A stretch of 64,000 nucleotides of DNA, from the NCBI GenBank assembly GCA_044379485.1, contig JBIPOE010000014.1, positions 3,848 through 67,847 on the forward strand, read 5' to 3'. Positions within the stretch are counted from its first letter, which is position 1; each line of letters begins with the position of its first letter. This DNA comes from CAMDMI01 sp044379485 (GTDB lineage: Bacteria; Bacteroidota; Bacteroidia; Cytophagales; Flexibacteraceae). Shown here piece by piece: positions 27,093 through 36,624 of this stretch. A program made the translations under genes and the position numbers. The notes under the pieces are model-generated. The model saw only the letters and a program-made list of their open reading frames with translations, had not been told where the DNA came from and searched no databases.

Positions 27093-29528
27093 CTATCTTC
27101 TAATTATCGCCCCAATTTCTAATTCTAACTTTCGGATGATGTTATCCATAGTTTTATCAATATGAGAATCTGTAAGTGTTTGATTCTCATCCTGCAAGAT
27201 AATACTCAAAGCATACGCTTTTTTACCGGCATCGATTTTATCTCCGTGATATACATCAAAAACTGAAGTTGATTTTATCAACTGTTTATTACTGGCCTTT
27301 ACGAGATTTTCAATTTTATCAAAAGTTAAACTCTTATCTATCACCACAGATAGGTCTCTCCTCACTTCCGGGAACTTAGAAATTTCTTTAACTCCTGTGG
27401 CAGCAGATTTCAATTTCATCATCAAATCCCAATTGAGCTCAGATGCAAAAACGCTTTGCTTTACTTCTTTTCTTTTTGAAATCACATTTTTCAAAAGCCC
27501 GAGTTCACCTATCTTTTGATTTTTCAAGTATATACTTTGACCAAATTCAAATGCTGAGGTAATTTCATTTCTAAATTGAATCTGGCTGATTCCCAACCTT
27601 GCAAAAAGGTTCACAACCCACTTTTTTAAATAAAAATATTGAATTTCTCCGCTTTTGTTCTCCCAGGAAGTTTCCTGAATTTGGCCGGTCGTATATAATC
27701 CCAATCGGTAACCCTCATCTGTACCAGTTTCAGTCTTTTTGTAAACTTTTCCAAGTTGAAAAAGCTTTAGGTTGTTTTGTCTTCTGTTGATATTATATGC
27801 CAAAACCTCCAACCCTGAAAAAAGAAGTGTTTGGCGCATAACACCTAAATCTTCGCTCAAAGGATTTAGAATTTCAACATAATCTTCATCCTTAAATTCT
27901 TCTAAACCAGCCGTTAAAGTACGCTGACTTAAAGAATTGGTGATAATTTCAACAAAACCTGAATCCGCTAAAAACTGACTGGCCCGAACCCAGACCTTTT
28001 CCACTTTTGAACCCGCCCTGGATGAAATAAAATCAGTACTTAAATCACTGTCTATTTTGATGTTATCAATTCCATAAACCCGAAGTATATCTTCTACAAT
28101 ATCAGCCTCCCTTTCTACATCAACCCGATAGGCAGGGACAGAAACTTCAAATTCCTCTTCAAAACCTTCATGACCATATTCCGCAATTGGTTTGGCCTCT
28201 ATTTCCAAAAGATTTAATATTTCGTAAACCCTTTCTCTTGGCAGGTCCTCCCCTATTAAACGGTTGATATTTCGCCATTTGGCAACAAATTTTTTATCCT
28301 CAATTGGCTTTGGGTATGCATCCGCAACTGCAAATTCAACAGTTGCACCCGCAAATTCCTGAATTAGAAATGCAGCCCTTTCCATCGCCCTAATCACCAT
28401 ATTCGGATCAGTTCCTCTCTCAAATCTGAAACTTGAATCGGTTTTCAAACCATGAAACTGAGCCGATTTCCTAACTATAACCGGATGAAAATAAGCACTT
28501 TCCAACAAAATTTCAGAAGTTTCACTCGTAACTCCTGACCCAAGTCCTCCAAAAACACCGGCCAAAGCCAATGGCTTGTTTGCATCCGCAATAACCAAAT
28601 CTTCAGGCCGAAGTTTTCGTTCGACCTTGTCAAGCGTTGTTAAGGTTTCTCCATCCTTCGCATTCCTGACCACTATTTTTCTACCTTCTATTTTAGAAGC
28701 ATCAAAAGCGTGCATCGGTTGCCCAAGTTCATGCAATACATAATTGGTAATATCTACCAAATTATTAATTGGATTTAAGCCAATAGATCTGAGGGATTCC
28801 TGCATCCATTCCGGAGATGACCCAACTTTAAGTCCCCGAATGTAAAGACCTGCATATCTGGGACATGAATCTGAATTTTGTATTTCAATTTCAATAGGAT
28901 TTGGCAATTTTCCACCTGCAACATTTATTGATTCTGGAAAAATCACAGGCCGATTGAGAAATGCTTTTAAATCTCTGGCAACCCCAAAATGACTTGCGGC
29001 ATCTGCCCTATTTGGTGTAAGGCCGATTTCATAAACTGGTGTTGCTTCCAGATTGAAATATCTTGCCGCAGAAGTACCTAACGGCAAGTTAGTTTCTAAA
29101 ACCAAAATACCATCATGACTTTTACCCAATCCCAATTCATCTTCAGCGCAAATCATCCCCTCTGATAACTGACCTCTTATTTTTGATTTCTTTATAAAAA
29201 TTGAATCTCCTTCGACAGGATAAAGCGTAGTACCAATTGTTGCAACCACCACTTTTTGCCCAACTGCTACATTTGGGGCACCACAAACAATATGAAGAGT
29301 TTCATTAGTACCAATATTTACGGTTGTTATTTTTAATTTATCGGCATCGGGATGTTTTTCACAAGTCAAAACTTCGCCAATAACTACACCATCAAGATTT
29401 CCTTTTATCTTTTCAATTGCCTCAATGCCTTCTACCTCAAGGCCTAAACCAGTGAGAATGGCAGAAACCTGAGCAGTACTTTCAGGCAAATGAATAAGCT
29501 TTTGCAGCCAGGTATGAGATATTTTCAT
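27093..29528 (-). CDS. pheT: phenylalanine-tRNA ligase beta subunit
   Basis: An 811-residue beta subunit starting at ATG 29528 (MKISHTWLQKLI). A longer frame reaches 29624, but the extra 32 residues match nothing in the family and the family begins with MKIS-W. The N-terminal tRNA-binding OB-fold (about residues 39-150) contains HPDADKLKI and IVCGAPNV. The B3/B4 editing domain, the B5 domain, and the C-terminal ferredoxin-fold anticodon-binding domain (FPEVRRDLSVVID) follow. Together with PheS, not in this window, it charges tRNA-Phe. It heads a minus-strand run of eight genes. Confidence 0.96.
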   Translation of the reverse strand: MKISHTWLQKLIHLPESTAQVSAILTGLGLEVEGIEAIEKIKGNLDGVVIGEVLTCEKHPDADKLKITTVNIGTNETLHIVCGAPNVAVGQKVVVATIGTTLYPVEGDSIFIKKSKIRGQLSEGMICAEDELGLGKSHDGILVLETNLPLGTSAARYFNLEATPVYEIGLTPNRADAASHFGVARDLKAFLNRPVIFPESINVAGGKLPNPIEIEIQNSDSCPRYAGLYIRGLKVGSSPEWMQESLRSIGLNPINNLVDITNYVLHELGQPMHAFDASKIEGRKIVVRNAKDGETLTTLDKVERKLRPEDLVIADANKPLALAGVFGGLGSGVTSETSEILLESAYFHPVIVRKSAQFHGLKTDSSFRFERGTDPNMVIRAMERAAFLIQEFAGATVEFAVADAYPKPIEDKKFVAKWRNINRLIGEDLPRERVYEILNLLEIEAKPIAEYGHEGFEEEFEVSVPAYRVDVEREADIVEDILRVYGIDNIKIDSDLSTDFISSRAGSKVEKVWVRASQFLADSGFVEIITNSLSQRTLTAGLEEFKDEDYVEILNPLSEDLGVMRQTLLFSGLEVLAYNINRRQNNLKLFQLGKVYKKTETGTDEGYRLGLYTTGQIQETSWENKSGEIQYFYLKKWVVNLFARLGISQIQFRNEITSAFEFGQSIYLKNQKIGELGLLKNVISKRKEVKQSVFASELNWDLMMKLKSAATGVKEISKFPEVRRDLSVVIDKSLTFDKIENLVKASNKQLIKSTSVFDVYHGDKIDAGKKAYALSIILQDENQTLTDSHIDKTMDNIIRKLELEIGAIIRR

Positions 29529-29540
29529 CAGAATTGCTTC

Positions 29541-29548
29541 TACTTTTG
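29541..29548 (+). promoter_or_regulatory. possible promoter core TACTTTTG of the M1 peptidase gene
   Basis: Exact TAnnTTTG match on the plus strand. It would give a leader of about 80 nt before ATG 29637. The leader crosses the region upstream of pheT on the other strand, so the two promoters would be close. Confidence 0.4.
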
Positions 29549-29636
29549 CGGATATTTGAAAGCCGATTGGCAAATCAAATTCCTCATTTTTCTTTAAAAC
29601 GGGCCGCAAATTAACAACATACAAATCGCCTTTGGA

Positions 29637-31259
29637 ATGAAATTCAAAATCTGGGCAATACTTTATTTTTGTTTTTTGCTTTTTGGTGAATCAAAGGGCC
29701 AGAAATACACCTTTCAGGATACTTTACGTGGGGCATTTCACGGAAATCGAAGTAACTATGATTTACTGCATTATCATCTGAAAATCAAAGTTGATCCAAC
29801 TACAAGATTCATTTCTGGATTCAATAAAATGACTTGTAAAAGCCTTACTGAGTCAAAAACGCTTCAAATTGATCTTGCCCAATCATTTGATATTTTACAA
29901 ATAAACACTCCAAAAGGACCAGCCAAATGGAAAAGGATTGGAAATTCAGTTGAAGTAAATCTGCCATTTCTCCCCAAAAAATCTGAAATTTTCTGGCTTC
30001 AGTTTGATTATCAGGGACATCCACATCCGGCATCCAATGCACCCTGGGAGGGTGGATTTGTTTGGGAAAAAGATAAAGATGGCCTACCATGGATTGGGGT
30101 TGCCTGCGAGGGTGAAGGTTCAAGTCTTTGGTTTCCATCAAAAGACCATCCTGAGGACGAAGCCGATTCTGTTTTGCTTCAATATGAAGTACCCAGAAAT
30201 TTAATTGCAGTTGGAAATGGTCAATTCATTAAAAAAGAGGCAGTTTCAGATTCAACCTTTCTATATTCTTTTAAAGTTACTTATCCTATAAATCATTATA
30301 ACATCACTTTCAATGCAGGTTTCTACAAAACCTGGACAGATACCATAGAACTTCCTGAAAGTAAACAAATCTTAAAAATGTCATATTTTGCACTTTGGGA
30401 GGATTATGACAAAGCCAAAAAACAATGGGCTCAATCCAAAACTGTTGTAAGGGAATTAAGTAAACTTTTTGGTGATTTTCCTTTTCCGAATGATGGCTAT
30501 AAATTGGTTCAAACTCCATACCTGGGAATGGAACACCAGTCCTGCATAGCGTATGGTGATAAATTTGAAAACAATGCTTTTGGATTCGATTTTATTGTGA
30601 TGCATGAAACAGGGCATGAATGGTGGGGTAACCAGATTTCCGCAAGCGACCATGCCGATATGTGGATTCATGAATCTTTTTGCACCTATTCTGAAGCTCT
30701 TTTTGTTGAAAAACTTCAGGGAAAAGAAAAGGCTTTGGACTATTTATTGACCCAAAAGAAAAAAATTAAAAACAAGACACCAGTCCAGGGATTAAAACAA
30801 GTGTATTTCAATGCATGGAAAGATTCCGACATGTATTATAAAGGAACCTGGATGCTGCATAGTTTAAGGCAAGTAGTTGATAATGATTCTCTTTGGTTTA
30901 AATGGCTATATAGTTTTAAAGACCAATTTGGTTTAAAACCAATAGCAACAAATCAAATTGCGGAATTTGCTTCGACCTTTTTTAAAATAGACTTAAATCC
31001 ATTTTTTAATCAATATCTCAATTATACCGAATGGCCTCAATTGTTAATTAATCAAACAAATTCAGAAGGCAAATCCTATTTGGAATATAAATGGAATTGC
31101 CAGGCATCCGGATTTAATTACCCAATTGAGATTATGCTTAACGATAAGAAAGTAAAAATCTCTGCCAAGGCCAATTGGTCAAAAATGGAAATTCCAGGTA
31201 AAAGTATTGTTTCACTTTATCCACCAGGAATGTTAATCAATTTAAAACAATTGAAATAG
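29637..31259 (+). CDS. M1-family zinc metallopeptidase
   Basis: A 540-residue exported peptidase with a signal sequence ending near ESKGQ. The zinc site is HETGH (H323, E324, H327), with the third ligand E346 in IHESFCTYSEAL, at the spacing typical of M1. The second glycine after HExxH and a GMEHQS exopeptidase-like motif upstream fit M1 aminopeptidases. It removes N-terminal amino acids in the periplasm. It is shorter than full-length aminopeptidase N because the C-terminal helical domain is absent; this is common in Bacteroidota M1 proteins. Confidence 0.92.
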   Translation: MKFKIWAILYFCFLLFGESKGQKYTFQDTLRGAFHGNRSNYDLLHYHLKIKVDPTTRFISGFNKMTCKSLTESKTLQIDLAQSFDILQINTPKGPAKWKRIGNSVEVNLPFLPKKSEIFWLQFDYQGHPHPASNAPWEGGFVWEKDKDGLPWIGVACEGEGSSLWFPSKDHPEDEADSVLLQYEVPRNLIAVGNGQFIKKEAVSDSTFLYSFKVTYPINHYNITFNAGFYKTWTDTIELPESKQILKMSYFALWEDYDKAKKQWAQSKTVVRELSKLFGDFPFPNDGYKLVQTPYLGMEHQSCIAYGDKFENNAFGFDFIVMHETGHEWWGNQISASDHADMWIHESFCTYSEALFVEKLQGKEKALDYLLTQKKKIKNKTPVQGLKQVYFNAWKDSDMYYKGTWMLHSLRQVVDNDSLWFKWLYSFKDQFGLKPIATNQIAEFASTFFKIDLNPFFNQYLNYTEWPQLLINQTNSEGKSYLEYKWNCQASGFNYPIEIMLNDKKVKISAKANWSKMEIPGKSIVSLYPPGMLINLKQLK

Positions 31260-31320
31260 AATCAGAAAGGCATTTCAGGCCCAAATAAGTACAAATTCGC
31301 CTGTTTATCAGGCCATTGCA

Positions 31321-32219
31321 TCAGAATAAGATCATTACCTTAGATTTTGAGGATCCAAAAACCCCTTCTGAAAACTCTTTAAATGACCTTTTTTTATCAT
31401 TTACAAATCCATAGTTTTTTGCAAATAAAAATTCCTCTTCGTGCTGATTCAACAGTTCGAACCATTGAATGTCTTCTTCACCACCAAATCGAAATTTAGA
31501 TAAAAGTTGAAGAAAATTTAAGCCGCCCACAGAAAGTCGCAAACCTGGATTTGATTGCACATATAGTTCTGCTGCAGCTTTTATATGAATCCGGTCATTT
31601 CCTTGAACGTTAATAAGCTTTCCAAATGAATTACTCTTGAAGAAACATTTTCGAGCCCCTTCTCCAACATCATTTCCTGTCACCCAATAGGATGAAAAAT
31701 CAACGTCTTCAGGAACATTAACCATGTTTCCTTTTTGAAACCGTTAAGGAAAATCCTCCATTAACAAAGACGATTTTATAACTGTGTAGTTCAAACCTGA
31801 ATTTTCTACCAACTGCACCAAATTAATAATTGCTTAAAGCATAGGCCAATATATTTTATCCTTTGGCATTTTATCGATTAGCATGGCATGTTGGATAATT
31901 ATGTGCTCCACATTATGCATTCGGGAAATAACAAGGACATTCTTCAATCCTTCTGTTAGGCTCTCCATTTCTTCATTCGGCAAAATGCCAATATTGAGGT
32001 TGATAAATACGCCGTGAACACCCTACAATGAATTTTGAAGATCCGGTATTACCCTGCAATCACCTTGGAAAATTTCAAACTGATCGCCAAAATATTCTAT
32101 GCCTTTTTTCTATCCTTTATAAAGATTCTATATTCTAGTTGTTCTGAGGCAAGACCAATAGTTACATACTTGCCCATTTCCCCTGTCGCTCCAAGGATTA
32201 AAATTCTTTTCCGTTTCAA
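31321..32219 (-). pseudogene. NmrA-like NAD(P)-binding oxidoreductase, inactivated
   Basis: The minus strand encodes a nearly complete NmrA-like protein in broken frames. The N-terminus (possible TTG at 32219) has the nucleotide loop ILILGATGEMGKYV. A frameshift near 32100-32110 follows, then a stop around 32025, then GVHGVFINLNIG and LKNVLVISRMHNVEHII. Stops at about 31836 and 31744 break the next segments. The last intact stretch, from ATG 31725 (MVNVPEDVDFSSYW), ends at 31321. With three internal stops and one frame change it cannot work. The family includes redox-sensing or quinone-type reductases. It lies beside a Crp/Fnr regulator on the same strand, which may have controlled it. Confidence 0.78.
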
Positions 32220-32432
32220 ATTATGATGCCAAAAAATAAGGAAACAAAGATCGTAGACGTAGTTGCCTTATTTCGTTGATTGAGATTAAGTACGATATAT
32301 GTATATATCAAATACCTAATCTTTACAACCTATATCAAAATAATAGAAATTTTCGAGGATATTGATCTGAATCTAAATTATTTATATTCGGTTTCTGCAA
32401 ATCAATCCGAACCTATTCGAAAAAATAAAAAA
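32220..32432. other. intergenic stretch with no supported feature
   Basis: This gap between the NmrA-like pseudogene and the Crp/Fnr gene is A+T rich. Short open frames are present, but none has a recognisable product or promoter core. Confidence 0.5.
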
Positions 32433-33026
32433 CTATGCCCCTGTATGCGCAATCTTATTACGTACTCTACTTAATGCCTCTGGAGTGATGCCTAAATAAG
32501 AGGCTACCATATAAAGTGGCACTTTTTGAATAATTTCCGGTCGCGTACTTAATAATTTCAAATATCTGGTTTCAGCACTATCCAAAAGTAGGGAAATGGT
32601 CCTTTCGAAATTATTTATGTAAATAAGACTTAAATAATCGTACATCATTTTTTGATACACTATATCCTCATCTATTAGTTTTTGCAAATCTTTTTTGTAA
32701 ACAACAGCTACTTCTGTTTCTTTAACTGCATCCATATAGATCCGGGAAGGTTTCCCAGTAAAATAGCTGCTGTAATCTGTAACTGCCTGATCTTCAAAAT
32801 AAATTTGACCAATATGTTCTTTTTTATCCACTAAAGTAAAATACCGGATAATGCCATAGTTAATTATTCCAATAAAGTCGCAAACTTCACCAGGGGAAAG
32901 CCAAACTTCACCCTTTTTCAAAGTTTGCATAGTAATTACATTAGCCATTTTTTGGATTTGGCTTTCTGTAATGTCAGGCCAATATTTTTGGTAAAATTTT
33001 TGAAGAGTAGTAAATCGCGAGTCCAT
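32433..33026 (-). CDS. Crp/Fnr-family transcriptional regulator
   Basis: A 197-residue regulator. The N-terminal cyclic-nucleotide-binding fold contains KKGEVWLSPGEVC and IINYGIIRYFT. A dimerisation helix leads to a C-terminal helix-turn-helix with VASYLGITPEALSRVRNKI. No Cys cluster for an iron-sulfur centre is seen, so it is not a true oxygen-sensing FNR. The ligand is unknown; this small subfamily is common in Bacteroidota beside NmrA-like or oxidoreductase genes. It is likely autoregulated through the inverted repeat just upstream of its start. Confidence 0.9.
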   Translation of the reverse strand: MDSRFTTLQKFYQKYWPDITESQIQKMANVITMQTLKKGEVWLSPGEVCDFIGIINYGIIRYFTLVDKKEHIGQIYFEDQAVTDYSSYFTGKPSRIYMDAVKETEVAVVYKKDLQKLIDEDIVYQKMMYDYLSLIYINNFERTISLLLDSAETRYLKLLSTRPEIIQKVPLYMVASYLGITPEALSRVRNKIAHTGA

Positions 33027-33044
33027 AAAGTAGTGTTTTAAGTC

Positions 33045-33062
33045 GGTTGACGTAGATCAACC
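33045..33062. promoter_or_regulatory. Crp/Fnr-type operator-like inverted repeat
   Basis: GGTTGA-CGTAGA-TCAACC is a perfect inverted repeat with 6-bp arms, ending 19 bases upstream of the Crp/Fnr regulator start codon. The core reads TTGAC-GTAG-ATCAA, close to the TTGAT-N4-ATCAA box of the Crp/Fnr superfamily. Its position suggests autoregulation, and it lies between this gene and the divergent HtrA gene, which it could also affect. Confidence 0.62.
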
Positions 33063-33153
33063 AATGGTTTGCAAATAAATATGAAAATTGATTGCGAAAA
33101 ATTAAAAAAAAATAAATTTAACCAGAAATAAATTAAAGAAAGCTTATATAAAA

Positions 33154-34590
33154 ATGAAAGCTCACAATATACTTATTATTAGCTTATTAGCTGGATTTTC
33201 TGGTGCTTTTAGCTATCACAAGTTAATAATTGAACCCCAACTTGAAACCAAATTTGAATCTTCTTTGGGTATTTATAGCAATGAATCTCTTGGAAAACTA
33301 ATTGGAGAAACCGCAGATCAACCAGGTAGTCCAGTTCCAAAAACAGATTTCGTATCGGCTTCTTCCATTTCAACTCCATGTGTAGTTTTTATAAAAACTG
33401 TTTCCGGAGTCCAAAATAATTTTGATTGGTTCTTTTTCAGCACACCCGGCAGACAAACAGGTTCAGGTTCTGGTGTCATATTTTCAGCAGACGGTTATAT
33501 TGTCACAAACAACCACGTGATTGATAATGCGGAAACAATTGAGGTTATCCACAACAAAACTACTTACAAGGCCAAATTAGTTGGTACTGATCCAAACTCC
33601 GATATAGCGGTTATAAAGGTGGATACCAAAGGCTTGCCATTTATTAAAATTGCCGATAGCAAAAAAGTTAAAGTTGGTGAATGGGTCTTGGCAGTTGGAA
33701 ATCCATTTAACTTAACATCTACAGTTACAGCTGGAATCGTTTCTGCAAAAGGCAGAAATCTAAATATTGTAAACTCATCTTTTCCTATTGAAGCTTTTAT
33801 ACAAACTGATGCAGCAATTAATCCAGGAAACTCAGGAGGTGCTTTGGTCAATTTAAAGGGAGAATTAATCGGCATTAACACTGCAATATTCTCAAAAACA
33901 GGATCTTATAGCGGGTATGGATTTGCAGTTCCTTCAGATATTGTGGCGAAAATCGTAAATGATCTGATTAAATATGGTGACGTACAAAAAGCCTTTTTGG
34001 GTGCCGAGGTTATTGATATAAACTCTGAATTATCAGAAAGATATAAACTTGATAATTTAAATGGCGTCCTTATTAATTCCATTGTCTCAGAAGGTGCAGC
34101 TGATAAATCGGGACTTCAAAAAGGTGATGTAATCCTCAAAGTAAACGATGTATCAATTGACAGCAAAGCAAATTTTGATGAAGAAATTGCTTATCAAGAT
34201 CCTGGATCAAGAGTAAAAATTACTTTTAAAAGAGATAAACAAATAAAAGATGCTATCTGCCTGTTAACAAACAGGGAAGGAACAACAGAGAAAATAAAAA
34301 GAGAGATTTTTATTTCAGGTAAACTTGGTGCCGAACTGGAATCAGTTTCTAAGGTGGAAAAAGAAAGATTTAAAGTGGATAGCGGCGTAAGAATAGTGAA
34401 AATAACAGGAAGAGGGGTGCTCTCACAGCTTGGTTTTGAAGAAGGATTTATAATTACTGCTGTAAACGGAATCAAATGCGAAAGCCCTTCAGACGTAGAA
34501 GCCAACCTGGCAAATGCAAAAGGAAAAATTGTCCTTGAAGGAATAAACAGACAAGGCTCGAAAAGCGTGTATCAATTTTATAGCTACTAA
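33154..34590 (+). CDS. HtrA/DegP-type serine protease with PDZ domains
   Basis: A 478-residue envelope protease. An N-terminal hydrophobic segment (about residues 5-21) exports or anchors it. The trypsin-like domain shows the triad H121 in NNHVIDN, D150 in DPNSDIAVIK and S227 in NPGNSGGAL. A PDZ domain follows (GVLINSIVSEGAADKSGL), and a second, weaker PDZ-like segment ends the protein. It degrades or refolds misfolded periplasmic proteins. It is divergent from the Crp/Fnr regulator and nine bases upstream of the DinB-like gene. No TAnnTTTG core is evident, so it may use a stress sigma factor. Confidence 0.93.
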   Translation: MKAHNILIISLLAGFSGAFSYHKLIIEPQLETKFESSLGIYSNESLGKLIGETADQPGSPVPKTDFVSASSISTPCVVFIKTVSGVQNNFDWFFFSTPGRQTGSGSGVIFSADGYIVTNNHVIDNAETIEVIHNKTTYKAKLVGTDPNSDIAVIKVDTKGLPFIKIADSKKVKVGEWVLAVGNPFNLTSTVTAGIVSAKGRNLNIVNSSFPIEAFIQTDAAINPGNSGGALVNLKGELIGINTAIFSKTGSYSGYGFAVPSDIVAKIVNDLIKYGDVQKAFLGAEVIDINSELSERYKLDNLNGVLINSIVSEGAADKSGLQKGDVILKVNDVSIDSKANFDEEIAYQDPGSRVKITFKRDKQIKDAICLLTNREGTTEKIKREIFISGKLGAELESVSKVEKERFKVDSGVRIVKITGRGVLSQLGFEEGFIITAVNGIKCESPSDVEANLANAKGKIVLEGINRQGSKSVYQFYSY

Positions 34591-34599
34591 TCTTTAGGT

Positions 34600-35046
34600 A
34601 TGAATCAACATTTTTTAAGACTAAGCAACTATAATGTCTGGGCAAATAAAAGAGTTTTTGAGGCAATGATAAATCAAGGTTCTTCCACTGCTTGTTGGGA
34701 AAAGTTTTCTCATATTGTGTTGGCAGAAAACGCATGGATTTGCAGAATTGGTGGAATTGAAAATGCTCATCCCAATATTTTCGGAAACTTATCCATAGAA
34801 ATCCTGAATTCACTTATTGATTCCAATATTCAAAACTGGAACAAAATCATTTCAGAAACTTCTGATCTTGACGCCATCGTCCATTATAAAATGCTCAATG
34901 GAACTAAAACGAAAAGTGTCGTTTATGATATTCTGACACACATTTTCAACCATGGAACTTATCACAGAGCGCAAATTGCAACATTGACGAAGCAAGAAGG
35001 TTTAGAACCAATTTCCACAGATTTTATAGGTTTTAGCCGATTGTAA
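34600..35046 (+). CDS. DinB/YfiT-family protein
   Basis: A 148-residue four-helix-bundle protein. The metal-site histidines fit the family: H in the FSHIVLAEN segment of helix 2, and the pair in HIFNHGTYHRAQI of helix 4. NYNVWANKRVFEAM is the usual N-terminal helix. DinB-type proteins include metal-dependent thiol transferases and DNA-damage-associated proteins; the activity here is not known. It begins nine bases after the HtrA gene stop, so the two are probably co-transcribed. Confidence 0.88.
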   Translation: MNQHFLRLSNYNVWANKRVFEAMINQGSSTACWEKFSHIVLAENAWICRIGGIENAHPNIFGNLSIEILNSLIDSNIQNWNKIISETSDLDAIVHYKMLNGTKTKSVVYDILTHIFNHGTYHRAQIATLTKQEGLEPISTDFIGFSRL

Positions 35047-35145
35047 ATCACAGCTGGATTCTATTTGGTTTAATTGGCAAACTGATAATATTGGCGTAAC
35101 ATTCAAACCAATTTGAAGCCTTGCTTTGCATAATATTTTAACACC

Positions 35146-35397
35146 ATGGCAACAAACGAAAAAAAGGAGCTGGCAAAAAAATTAGAACAAAACATTCTAA
35201 CAGTTCTGTCTGAGTTAAACCCAACGCTAAGCAAGAAAATTCAGAAAGATGTAAAACTTGCAGGCAAAGAAATCTCTAAGAAGTGGTCTGACATTCAGGA
35301 GGCAATTGAAAAAAAGGCTAAAAAAGCCTTGAAAAAACAAACTTCAAAAACAGCGAAGTCACCAAAAGACAAAAAGGCCAAAAAGGATAAAGCCTAA
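35146..35397 (+). CDS. small lysine-rich histone H1-like protein
   Basis: An 83-residue protein, very rich in Lys, with an acidic-basic helix in the first 50 residues and a KKA/KDK-rich tail from about residue 53. The composition resembles histone-H1-like or HC1-type DNA-binding proteins found in Bacteroidota and chlamydiae. It probably binds DNA or RNA. The start ATG is 20 bases after a weak TTGCTTTG element, one base off TAnnTTTG. It is convergent with the next gene, only three bases away. DNA binding is inferred from composition only. Confidence 0.65.
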   Translation: MATNEKKELAKKLEQNILTVLSELNPTLSKKIQKDVKLAGKEISKKWSDIQEAIEKKAKKALKKQTSKTAKSPKDKKAKKDKA

Positions 35398-35400
35398 GCT

Positions 35401-36624
35401 TTACTCTACAACCACTTTGGAAGAAATCTCCTTCGCCTTTCCCTTTAAAGTAATAAAGTAAGCACCTGGCTTGGTGTTCGATACGTTAAATTTGTAGCTG
35501 GATCCTGGTTCATTTCCAATCTGCATTTGTTGCAAAACCGGACCATTTTTTTGGTGTAAACTGGCTATTAGCTTACCTTTTGAGAACTTTCTTTCCAGCC
35601 CAAAGTACACCAGCTCTTTTGCAGGATTTGGGAAGACGCGTAAGGGCATTTCATTTTCTTTTTCCTGTTTTGGATCTACCAAACCAATCACCAAGTCCTG
35701 AGTTCCAATTTTTGGAAATCCGTATGGTGCTAAACGCCAATCTTTTCCTTGAACTGTGGAAACAAAATAAACTTTTCCCAAAGCTTGGAGACAAAGAAAA
35801 TTAACAGCATTAAAACCTGTACCTCTCTGTCGGTAAAAGAAACGCTCTACTCCACTATTGGTGAAGCAGGCAATAAAACCATCCTTTTCTCGACCAGAAA
35901 GATCGTTCGTATTTCCTAAAAAAGTTGAATCTGGTGAAAAATAACCGGAAACAAATATATTTCCATCCGCATCAAAAGTGGAAGCCAATGCCATATCTTC
36001 TGATTTCCCTCCAATTGATTTTTGCCAAATCTCTTTTCCATATTCATTCCAAACGCTGATCCAAATGTTTCTATTTCCAGAAAATGAAGTTTCGCTTCCC
36101 ACCAAAAGACATTTACCGTCATTCAAAAGCTTTATTTCATTAATATGCTGTTTTTCAAGAAGTTGCTTCTCCCAAAGGCGATGACCCAAACCATCTAAAT
36201 AGGCCAGATTCCAGGAAAGACCAACCGGAAGTTTTATAGGTGAGTTAAGGCCATAAGCCAAAAAGAAATTGCCATTCCGTTCTTTTGTTTTCAAAATCCA
36301 TTGATTTCCTGAAATAGATGGTACCTGTTTTGATATAAACTCGGTGATAGAATCTGCTTCATTAAAATTTCCCTGGGCATCAAAAATAATTCCTAACACA
36401 GCCGAGGTATCCGAAATCTTAATCTCTTTTCGCCCGACGAAAAAATTATTGTCTGCCTTAAAAAGCAAAATGGACCGATCGCTGTCATAGGGTAACAAAC
36501 TAATTGGGGAAATTTTACAATTCTTCCCCGCAAGTTGCTTAACCCATTCAGTTTGTTGGGCAAAGACAGAAAATTGAGGCAATAAATTTAGAATCAAAAA
36601 AAGTAATAAGCTCTTGTTTTTCAA
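35401..36624 (-). CDS. T9SS-exported protein with propeller-type repeats
   Basis: A 407-residue secreted protein. The start is TTG, immediately after the stop of the upstream GH13 gene (TAA then TTG), which implies translational coupling. A signal peptide ends near SVFAQ. The middle has repeats such as WISVWNEYGKEIWQKSIGG and DADGNIFVSGYF, typical of SBBP or beta-propeller repeats. The C-terminus is a T9SS sorting domain starting at FPNPAKE around residue 331. No catalytic motif was seen. It could assist or accompany the GH13 enzyme at the surface. Confidence 0.8.
   Translation of the reverse strand: MKNKSLLLFLILNLLPQFSVFAQQTEWVKQLAGKNCKISPISLLPYDSDRSILLFKADNNFFVGRKEIKISDTSAVLGIIFDAQGNFNEADSITEFISKQVPSISGNQWILKTKERNGNFFLAYGLNSPIKLPVGLSWNLAYLDGLGHRLWEKQLLEKQHINEIKLLNDGKCLLVGSETSFSGNRNIWISVWNEYGKEIWQKSIGGKSEDMALASTFDADGNIFVSGYFSPDSTFLGNTNDLSGREKDGFIACFTNSGVERFFYRQRGTGFNAVNFLCLQALGKVYFVSTVQGKDWRLAPYGFPKIGTQDLVIGLVDPKQEKENEMPLRVFPNPAKELVYFGLERKFSKGKLIASLHQKNGPVLQQMQIGNEPGSSYKFNVSNTKPGAYFITLKGKAKEISSKVVVE

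Noticed and set aside
29529..29624. N-terminal extension of pheT to the first start at 29624.
   Set aside because: The extra 32 residues match nothing in PheT, whose family begins with MKIS-W.
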